Below are positions 1 through 5,120 of a stretch of DNA of 5,120 nucleotides, piece by piece. The stretch covers positions 1-5,120 of the forward strand of contig JAFDAR010000072.1 of assembly GCA_019313735.1 (NCBI GenBank). The letters are read 5' to 3'. The position numbers and the translations under genes were made by a program. Numbering within the stretch: the first letter of the stretch is position 1; each line of letters starts with the position of its first letter. The notes below the pieces were generated by a model, which had not been told where the DNA came from, searched no databases, and was given only the letters and a program-made list of their open reading frames with translations. This DNA comes from Deltaproteobacteria bacterium. GTDB taxonomy: Bacteria > Desulfobacterota > Syntrophia > Syntrophales > UBA2210.

Positions 1-1275
1 GCTATTATGCCCGGATCTTCGCCGGTTGTTCACCATACCAATGGCGTCCAAAACCACCGGGCCGCTTTTGCTTTGCTTGGTCTCACCGGCAATTATGATA
101 TTTCCGGAGGCAACTTTGTAGAACCGTTGAGCTATATTTATCAACCGGGAGGATTCATCAGCCGGGAAGAAGATTTTAAACATCCTAAAAAATTTGATGA
201 AATGGCACCCCGGATCGGTGATGATAAATTCCCGGTGTGGTCTCAACTTTTTGATGAGGCCCACGCTATACACCTGCCTTTTCAGATTCACACCGAAAAA
301 CCTTACCCAATTAAAGCGATGCTCGCCTTTGGTATCAATTACCGCATGTGGCCTGATCTCGATTTTATGGCGGAAAGTCTGGAAAAATTGGATTTTGTCG
401 CCATCGCGGATATTTTTATGACGGAGAGTTGTAAAAGGTTTGCGGATATTATTCTTCCGGCCTGTACCTCGGTTGAGCGCAGTGAGCTTCGCTGTTATCC
501 GGAACGGTATGTCATCTATACTCAACCGGCAATCAAGCCGCTTTACGAATCACGTCCGGATGTTGAGATTATTCTTGAGTTGGCAAAACGGTTAAAGCTC
601 AATGATCCCTTGCTTTCTTCCGGATTTGAAGCAAGTCTGGACTGGATCCTCGAACCCAGCGGCATAACCATAGAAGAGTTAAAGAAAAATCCGGGCGGAA
701 TGCCGGTGCCGAACCCGATAAAGTTTCCGGAAAGAAAGTATCTTAAACAAGGGTTTAGGACCCCGTCAGGTAAGATGGAGTTTAAATCGTTGTTTTTGGA
801 AAAGTATTCGGATTTATTCGGATATGATGCGCTCCCAAAGTACCGCCCACCCAAATACAGCCATGAGGCAACGCCCGATATGGCGAAAGACTATCCTTTT
901 ATCCTGAATACCGGAACTCGGTTGCCGATGTTTATTGGTTCCCAAACGTTCCGTTTGCCCTGGACGCGGAGTTTGAGCCCGGAACCATCTGCCGATCTCA
1001 ATCCTGACGATTGTCTCCGTTTAGGGATTGAACCGGGGGATGCTATTAAAATTTCAACCCCAAAAGGCTCTATTGTGGTAAAGGCTAATATTGCAAACAT
1101 GGTACAGCCGGGGGTGGTACACGTTTCTCCGGCATACATCGAAGTTAAGGTCAACAGCTTGATTGAGGCGGATTATTTCGATCCAATTTCCGGTTTTCCC
1201 GGGTATAAGTCTTTGTTGTGCAAGGTAGAGAAAGAGAAGAATGCCGGGATTAAGAAGAGGCACGGCCGCTTGTAA
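1..1275 (+). CDS. Molybdopterin-dependent oxidoreductase, C-terminal part (5' end outside window)
   Basis: This is the C-terminal ~424 residues of a DMSO-reductase-family enzyme, which uses a bis-molybdopterin guanine dinucleotide cofactor for redox (rarely hydration) chemistry. The frame is open from base 1, so the ATG at 7 is internal. Family proteins are usually 650-800 residues, so the N-terminal iron-sulfur and first cofactor-binding regions are missing. Counting from that ATG, residues 24-36 show the LGLTGNYDISGGN segment, and residues 145-157 (FADIILPACTSVE) match the conserved 'ADivLPa...E' block. TPSGKMEF near residue 252 leads into the C-terminal dinucleotide-binding barrel at about 298-410 (FILNTGTR; LGIEPGDAIKI; QPGVVHV). 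The end is a basic tail, KKRHGRL. No iron-sulfur or membrane partner follows; the next gene converges on it. The substrate cannot be named: thiosulfate/polysulfide reductase-like and acetylene-hydratase-like members look similar here. Family certain, specificity unknown. Confidence 0.93.
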   Translation, partial: AIMPGSSPVVHHTNGVQNHRAAFALLGLTGNYDISGGNFVEPLSYIYQPGGFISREEDFKHPKKFDEMAPRIGDDKFPVWSQLFDEAHAIHLPFQIHTEKPYPIKAMLAFGINYRMWPDLDFMAESLEKLDFVAIADIFMTESCKRFADIILPACTSVERSELRCYPERYVIYTQPAIKPLYESRPDVEIILELAKRLKLNDPLLSSGFEASLDWILEPSGITIEELKKNPGGMPVPNPIKFPERKYLKQGFRTPSGKMEFKSLFLEKYSDLFGYDALPKYRPPKYSHEATPDMAKDYPFILNTGTRLPMFIGSQTFRLPWTRSLSPEPSADLNPDDCLRLGIEPGDAIKISTPKGSIVVKANIANMVQPGVVHVSPAYIEVKVNSLIEADYFDPISGFPGYKSLLCKVEKEKNAGIKKRHGRL

Positions 1276-3685
1276 AAAAGCTGTCTGACAGTTTGAAGAC
1301 GTAGATACCCCCTGCAATGGCGTAGAGAAGGATGGCCAGGAGAATGACCGATTTAAACCCTGTTGCCATGGCGATCAGGATCGCCAACGATGTACCGATT
1401 ACCGAGAAAAATCCGTTTATCCCCCATGCCCAGGGAAGGAGATGGCGCTGATCTGGACGAAACCGGGCGAGCGCTGACGGGAAGGGGATCCCCATCGGCA
1501 GAGCCAGGGGCAGAATGAATCCGCTGCAGAGGATTATGCGGAACCCCAGGGACAGGCCGGACAGAGTGCACTCCATGAACGAGTCGAATACTGTATAGAT
1601 CAATCCAACCACTGCGATGACCGACAAAAGGGCGATCATGCGAGGTCCCGAAAGGGATCCGATCCTTTCTCCCCAAATGCATCCAATTCCGGAATAGACC
1701 AGGAATGAACAGATCACCACGGCTGCGGAAAATACCGGGTCGTGAAGATATCGTATGAATTGCTGGAGGATCGAAATTTCCAGCAGGATATAAGCAAGAC
1801 CGATAGAACCGAAATATATAAAAATCGGGGCTGTTCCCCGGCCCCTCTGGGGCGCCAGTCTCAGAGGAACCAGGATTAGGAGGATACTCAGAGCGCTGGA
1901 CAGAAGCAACCCGATCCAGACAAGGAGGTACCCCAGATCAAGAAAGGGGATCATCATTTGCCTCTCCTGAGAGAGATATTTCCGGAGAATTTCGAATCTG
2001 AAAAAATGGGAAAAGAAAGGTTTGTCGTCCGTTGCAGGACGGACATAAAAGGGGTAGTCACGGAGGAACTGCTCCCGCTCAGATGAGAGCAGTTCTGTGG
2101 CGGCGAGAAAGAAATAGCCCTGGTCCATTTTATTGATTCTGTTTGTTTCTTCTATCCCGATACCGGGGTAATAGCAGAGGTCGCAGAGGCGGCTCCGGCA
2201 AAAATCTTTAATTCTGGCAATCTCGTCGCTTTCGAATACCCCGTTTTTTATGAGTATCGCTGCTGTCTGCCAGCTCCTGATCATGATGAAGGATTGAGAG
2301 GCGGTGTCCGATCTCGCTGCCTCAAGAGCGTCTATGGCCATGGCGATAAGCTTTACTCCTTCCCGCGGCGGGCTGGTTATCCATTGGGATATACTGACCA
2401 AGCCGCCGGGATTAAGACGATCCAGGCAGGTAATCAGTGCTTCCGTCGTGATGAGATAATTTTCATTGAGCGAATAGACACCGGAAGTCCCGGTGTCCAT
2501 CGATCCCTGGAGGCTGATCTGTATCAAATCGAATTTATTACCCGTCCGTTCCAGGTAACCGCGGCCGTCTTCGATAAAGATGGTGCAGCGATCCGGTCCG
2601 TAAACATCGCCGCTGTAATCGCGATAGGGACCTCGAAGGAGCCGGACTACGTCTCTGTTGATTTCCACTGCTGAAATATGGGCTGCTCCGTGAACGAGGG
2701 AGTTGAGGATTTCCGTTCCCCCGCCGCTGCCGATGATGAGCACCTCCGGTTTTTTCAGGATTGTATAGGGGAGAGAAGTTACCCGAAAATCCATAAATCG
2801 GAGGTCTTCAGGATTTCCTGAAAATCTGTTGATTGAACCGGCCGTATTCCCGTCGATAAAAAGGCCCTTCTGCTCGGGGATCGGATAGGGGCAGTTCAGA
2901 CTGAGATCGGGGAGAAAATGGAAGGCGGGACCTGACATGATGGAGACCATCCCCAGCGGTCCAAACCGTTCAGCCTCAATTTTTGAGCCGGCTGGTGCTT
3001 TTGCCTGCACGAGATCCTTGAAAGGGTTCATGGGAAGGGACGTACCATGGAGGAGAACTGCATAGAGGGGAAAGAGAGCTATAATGAAGCCGCAGGCAAG
3101 AATTCGATGCTTAACTGTTCTGCCTGCCAAGAGGGCAGCGAATCCAGCCAAAATTGAGATCATTAGGATGAGCTCCTGAGGGCTTCGGTTGAGGAACGTC
3201 AGAAAAATTACGAGGGAACCGAACCCCGAGCCGAGGAGATTTGCCGCGTATATGCGAAAGATATGCTTTCGGTACACCGTAAGGCCAAGCCCGACACAGA
3301 AGGCTGCGAGGAAAAAAGGAATAAGTATGATCAATGAAAGTCCGATCAGCTTTGCTGCCTCTCCTGGCTGCCACAGGAGCATGAGCGGATTGAAGCTGAT
3401 CCAGCGAGTGACAAAAAAATTTACCCAGACGGAGCAGACAAAAAAGAGAGGAAGAGAGAAGAAAAGAGTGGGAGCGCTTTTGCCGGCCCTCTTTCCGAAA
3501 AGAAAGAGGGTGGTACCGCTTGCCCCGAATCCCAGGAGTGCAATACTGATGATAAGATGGGCAAAGTGGTGCCAGTATTGGATTGCGAATAATTTTATGA
3601 GTACTATTTCATAGGCGAGCAGAGCCCCGGAGATAAAAAACAGTGACAGCCGGATGCTTCGGGAAGGTATATGAGCTTCGGTCAT
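1250..3685 (-). CDS. Polytopic membrane protein with central spermidine-synthase-like (SAM-fold) domain
   Basis: This 811-residue protein resembles the family often annotated 'fused MFS/spermidine synthase'; its function is not established. I read about seven hydrophobic helices at residues 12-212, a soluble domain at about 213-575, and about seven more helices at 577-800. The soluble domain has a SAM-binding-type glycine loop (IIGSGGGTE, 317-325), an acidic ribose-type position (AVEIN, E341) and EDGRGYLE at 372-379. It also has the family-typical GVYSLNENYL and ATDDKPFF (551-558). Later signatures are MGIPFP (731-736) and PWAWGING (751-758). The usual spermidine-synthase catalytic Asp segment reads DLIQISLQG (386-394), so polyamine synthesis is unlikely. 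Positive residues cluster in loops KRAGK, RKHIFR, RTVKHR and RLAPQRGRG, which predicts the soluble domain outside the cytoplasm. The ATG lies 3 bp after the isoaspartyl methyltransferase stop with no clear Shine-Dalgarno, suggesting translational coupling. The 3' end overlaps the convergent oxidoreductase by 26 bp. Confidence 0.9.
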   Translation of the reverse strand: MTEAHIPSRSIRLSLFFISGALLAYEIVLIKLFAIQYWHHFAHLIISIALLGFGASGTTLFLFGKRAGKSAPTLFFSLPLFFVCSVWVNFFVTRWISFNPLMLLWQPGEAAKLIGLSLIILIPFFLAAFCVGLGLTVYRKHIFRIYAANLLGSGFGSLVIFLTFLNRSPQELILMISILAGFAALLAGRTVKHRILACGFIIALFPLYAVLLHGTSLPMNPFKDLVQAKAPAGSKIEAERFGPLGMVSIMSGPAFHFLPDLSLNCPYPIPEQKGLFIDGNTAGSINRFSGNPEDLRFMDFRVTSLPYTILKKPEVLIIGSGGGTEILNSLVHGAAHISAVEINRDVVRLLRGPYRDYSGDVYGPDRCTIFIEDGRGYLERTGNKFDLIQISLQGSMDTGTSGVYSLNENYLITTEALITCLDRLNPGGLVSISQWITSPPREGVKLIAMAIDALEAARSDTASQSFIMIRSWQTAAILIKNGVFESDEIARIKDFCRSRLCDLCYYPGIGIEETNRINKMDQGYFFLAATELLSSEREQFLRDYPFYVRPATDDKPFFSHFFRFEILRKYLSQERQMMIPFLDLGYLLVWIGLLLSSALSILLILVPLRLAPQRGRGTAPIFIYFGSIGLAYILLEISILQQFIRYLHDPVFSAAVVICSFLVYSGIGCIWGERIGSLSGPRMIALLSVIAVVGLIYTVFDSFMECTLSGLSLGFRIILCSGFILPLALPMGIPFPSALARFRPDQRHLLPWAWGINGFFSVIGTSLAILIAMATGFKSVILLAILLYAIAGGIYVFKLSDSFFTSGRASS
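1274..1294 (+). terminator. Possible weak terminator hairpin after the oxidoreductase
   Basis: Directly at the oxidoreductase stop codon there is an A-run, the inverted repeat CTGT-CTG-ACAG, then TTTG. The stem is only 4 bp plus A-T pairs interrupted by a bulged G, so it is weak. It lies inside the last codons of the convergent minus-strand gene. A convergent pair needs termination here, but this structure alone is not convincing. Confidence 0.2.
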
Positions 3686-3688
3686 AGA

Positions 3689-4435
3689 TCAGCGCTTGCC
3701 GGTAAGGGGTACAAATCGTACTGCCATAACATTGTGCGTTACGATGTTTTTTACGTCCTTTTTTATGACCAGTACAAGGTTCTGGGTCATGAAACGACCG
3801 CCAACGGGGATGATCATCCTGCCGCCTTCTTTAAGCTGTTTTACCAGGGGGGGAGGAATGTGGCCGGCAGCCGCGGTTACGATGATTGCATCGAAGGGGG
3901 CCAATTCCGGCCATCCGTAGTACCCGTCGGCATTTTTCACCTCCACGTTGTCATATCCCAGTTTTTTGAGCGTAGCTGCTGCTGATTGAGCCAGCTCCGG
4001 TATGATTTCAATCGAATAGACCTTCTTGACAATGCATGAGAGGACTGCCGCCTGATAGCCTGAACCCGTTCCGATCTCGATGACTGTGTCATCTTTGGTC
4101 AACTTCAGAATTTCGGTCATATAGGCAACCATAAAGGGCTGTGAAATCGTCTGTCCATAGCCGATAGGCAGAGGACTGTCATCGTAAGCAAGGGAAGTGT
4201 AGTTTTCAGGAACGAAGCAGTGCCTGGGAACGGACATCATTGCTTCGAGCACATTGCTCTCCTGGACGCCTCTTTTTTCGATTTGGGTTTCGACCATTGA
4301 TTTTCTCATTGCTGCGAACCTATCCTGGGCGGGGGCGGTCGGATCGTGGGTATATCCCGCCCAACTGGCGGGCACGGTCATTCCCATAAGAAGTGCCGTC
4401 AGAGGAAGCATCCATATATATTTAAATCGAACCAT
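3689..4435 (-). CDS. pcm: Protein-L-isoaspartate O-methyltransferase with signal peptide (exported)
   Basis: The enzyme transfers a methyl group from SAM to L-isoaspartyl residues in damaged proteins, starting their repair to aspartate. The core motifs are clear: MVETQIEKRGV (47-57), VPRHCFVP (69-76), PLPIGYGQTISQP (88-100) with the conserved QTISQP, the SAM loop EIGTGSGYQAAVL (120-132), YSIEI (140-144), and IIPVGG (208-213). Unlike the usual cytosolic enzyme of about 210 residues, this one has 248. The extra N-terminus is a Sec-type signal: a basic start (MVRFKYIW), a hydrophobic core at 9-21, and PASWA followed by G, with likely cleavage after A26. The mature length of about 222 residues is normal. 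The frame stays open upstream of the ATG to about 4577 but has no other ATG; no Shine-Dalgarno precedes 4435. The gene is 3 bp upstream of the large membrane protein gene and probably co-transcribed with it. A start at M43 would give a cytosolic form but would leave the signal unexplained. Confidence 0.95.
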   Translation of the reverse strand: MVRFKYIWMLPLTALLMGMTVPASWAGYTHDPTAPAQDRFAAMRKSMVETQIEKRGVQESNVLEAMMSVPRHCFVPENYTSLAYDDSPLPIGYGQTISQPFMVAYMTEILKLTKDDTVIEIGTGSGYQAAVLSCIVKKVYSIEIIPELAQSAAATLKKLGYDNVEVKNADGYYGWPELAPFDAIIVTAAAGHIPPPLVKQLKEGGRMIIPVGGRFMTQNLVLVIKKDVKNIVTHNVMAVRFVPLTGKR

Positions 4436-4565
4436 AATTATACGATACGGGTTTGGAAGGTATGTGATATTCCGGCTGCAAATAGTTGCTGGTTGGTGTC
4501 GATATGCCGGAAAATTCTTCAGCTGATTGTTGGCCTGAATTGAAGTGGCGATGCCGGAGCTTTTT

Positions 4566-4586
4566 GTGATTAATAATTAATATCAC
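4566..4586. promoter_or_regulatory. Palindrome at predicted transcription start, possible operator
   Basis: The core ATTAATAATTAAT (4569-4581) is a perfect odd palindrome of two ATTAAT half-sites around a central A. It is bordered by GTGAT (4566-4570) and its complement ATCAC (4582-4586). It spans the predicted start site and touches the -10 box, a usual place for a repressor to bind. The spacing does not fit a CRP or FNR site. AT-rich DNA makes short palindromes by chance, so the role is tentative. Confidence 0.35.
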
Positions 4587-4613
4587 TCTATCCAAAAGGA
4601 AGATGGATGTCAA
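4585..4613 (-). promoter_or_regulatory. Sigma-70-type promoter for the pcm operon
   Basis: On the minus strand a perfect -35 box TTGACA (4613-4608) is followed after exactly 17 bp by TAGAGT (4590-4585), a 4-of-6 match to TATAAT. Transcription would start near 4578, giving a leader of about 143 nt before the pcm ATG at 4435. It is the best promoter-like pair I see in the gap. Confidence 0.6.
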
Positions 4614-4638
4614 GTTCGCCTGATTTTTTAAACGGCAA

Positions 4639-4670
4639 GCTAAGGCGCGGATTCACCCGTCGCCTTGAGC
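4639..4670 (-). terminator. Hairpin over the stop codon of the small membrane protein gene, possible weak terminator
   Basis: On the minus strand GCT-C-AAGGCG-A-CGG, loop GTGAAT, CCG-CGCCTT-AGC forms a 12-bp, GC-rich stem with two single-base bulges. The TAG stop codon lies in the closing strand. It is followed by TTGCCGTTT, only a broken U-tract, so termination would be leaky; mRNA protection is an alternative. It separates this gene from the pcm promoter just downstream. Confidence 0.4.
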
Positions 4671-4957
4671 GACTTGTTGCCTGTTGATGTTGCCACGGCT
4701 TGTTTTTCCCCTGGCAGATACCTGAAGTATAGAGACAGGTCGATTGCCACCAGGACCATGTTGAGAGCATAAAGCACGATAATCCAATCCATGGAGTAAA
4801 AGAGCTTGTGAATGACTCCGCAGGCATAGCCGAAGCAGAGAATTGCCATAAAGAGGGGACTCTTTCCTGAAACGATCTTTGTTCTTATGGATTTTGCGAT
4901 TGATATCGGCCAGCTTACGCCAAAGCAAATCAGCATTGTCGCTTCAAAAATGCTCAT
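4640..4957 (-). CDS. Small three-helix membrane protein, PQ-loop/SemiSWEET-like
   Basis: This is a 105-residue protein with three hydrophobic helices at about 3-25, 34-54 and 57-78, and a hydrophilic, Ser/Thr- and Lys-containing tail (79-105). The pattern of GVSWPISIAKS in helix 1, then GKSPLF, GYACGVIHKL, and LYALN..LVAIDLSLYFRY resembles a single triple-helix bundle of the PQ-loop/SemiSWEET type, whose dimers carry sugars or other small solutes. The PQ pair reads P-I here, and no substrate can be inferred. I prefer the ATG at 4957 (MSIFEA) over the in-frame ATG at 4987 (MRSTGNG...). The later one begins right at the helix and has GGA nine bases before it, whereas the upstream ATG has no ribosome-binding site. 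It lies on the same strand as the pcm operon but 204 bp upstream, with a hairpin and a separate promoter between. Gene real: fairly sure; transport role: inference. Confidence 0.75.
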   Translation of the reverse strand: MSIFEATMLICFGVSWPISIAKSIRTKIVSGKSPLFMAILCFGYACGVIHKLFYSMDWIIVLYALNMVLVAIDLSLYFRYLPGEKQAVATSTGNKSLKATGESAP

Positions 4958-4987
4958 TGTCTCAATTCCATTCCCGGTTGAACGCAT

Positions 4988-5120
4988 TGATAGATGATAA
5001 TGATTTAATTTATATGAAAATAACTACCAATAGTTGAGTCCTTTTAGCATCTGCCATTCAGCAATGATAATCAGCTTGGAATGTAATTTTTATATACGTG
5101 GTCTCCCTAAAGGAGCCTAC
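4988..5120. other. AT-rich non-coding region upstream of the small membrane protein gene
   Basis: I see no convincing gene here. On the minus strand TTGGTA (5030-5025) with TTAAAT 16 bp downstream is a weak promoter candidate, matching 4 of 6 bases in each box. At 5100-5117 GGTCTCC-CTAAA-GGAGCC can fold into a short stem with one bulge, too near the window edge to interpret. Confidence 0.3.

Noticed and set aside
2294..2674. A 126-codon plus-strand open frame
   Set aside because: It lies entirely antisense to the well-supported soluble domain of the large membrane protein and has no recognisable domain.
3189..3614. A 141-codon plus-strand open frame
   Set aside because: It is the antisense shadow of N-terminal membrane helices: its basic, low-complexity composition comes from hydrophobic codons on the other strand.
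4437..4442. TATAAT directly before the pcm ATG on the minus strand
   Set aside because: There is no acceptable -35 box 16-18 bp upstream, and transcription would begin inside the signal-peptide codons. A better promoter exists upstream.
4422..4613. A 63-residue minus-strand reading frame upstream of pcm
   Set aside because: It starts at a TTG that is the -35 box of the likely promoter, has no ribosome site, and overlaps the pcm start in another frame.
4958..4987. Extending the small membrane protein to the ATG at 4987
   Set aside because: The extra residues MRSTGNGIET look unlike the rest of the protein and no ribosome site precedes that ATG; the start at 4957 fits better.
5100..5117. Stem GGTCTCC-CTAAA-GGAGCC as a terminator or RNA gene end
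   Set aside because: It is short, bulged, lacks a U-tract on either strand in view, and sits at the window edge.

Overview
The window is an ordinary-looking piece of chromosome of roughly balanced base composition, most likely from an anaerobic bacterium. The gene content is a molybdopterin oxidoreductase, a protein-L-isoaspartate methyltransferase, a large membrane protein with a spermidine-synthase-like domain, and a tiny PQ-loop-like membrane protein. It fits the sulfate-reducing and syntrophic 'deltaproteobacteria' (Desulfobacterota) best, but that is an inference from gene types, not a marker. I see no mobile element, CRISPR array, tRNA or rRNA.

Layout: bases 1-1275 (+) hold the C-terminal part of a molybdopterin-dependent oxidoreductase whose N-terminus lies outside the window. 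It converges on, and overlaps by 26 bp, the end of a minus-strand group. Read in the direction of transcription, from right to left, that group is: a small three-helix membrane protein (start probably 4957, end 4640) with a hairpin over its stop codon; a 204-bp gap holding a good promoter candidate (TTGACA-N17-TAGAGT) and a palindrome at the predicted start site; an isoaspartyl methyltransferase with a signal peptide (4435-3689); and, only 3 bp later, an 811-residue polytopic protein with a central methyltransferase-like domain (3685-1250). Bases 4988-5120 are AT-rich and seem non-coding.

How the genes may work together: the methyltransferase and the large membrane protein are almost certainly co-transcribed. 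The methyltransferase carries an export signal. The distribution of positive charges in the membrane protein places its methyltransferase-like domain on the outer face of the membrane, between two blocks of about seven helices. Two S-adenosylmethionine (SAM)-fold domains in one operon, both predicted outside the cytoplasm, is the most interesting point here. It raises the question of whether SAM or a related ligand is available there. The oxidoreductase is probably functionally separate.
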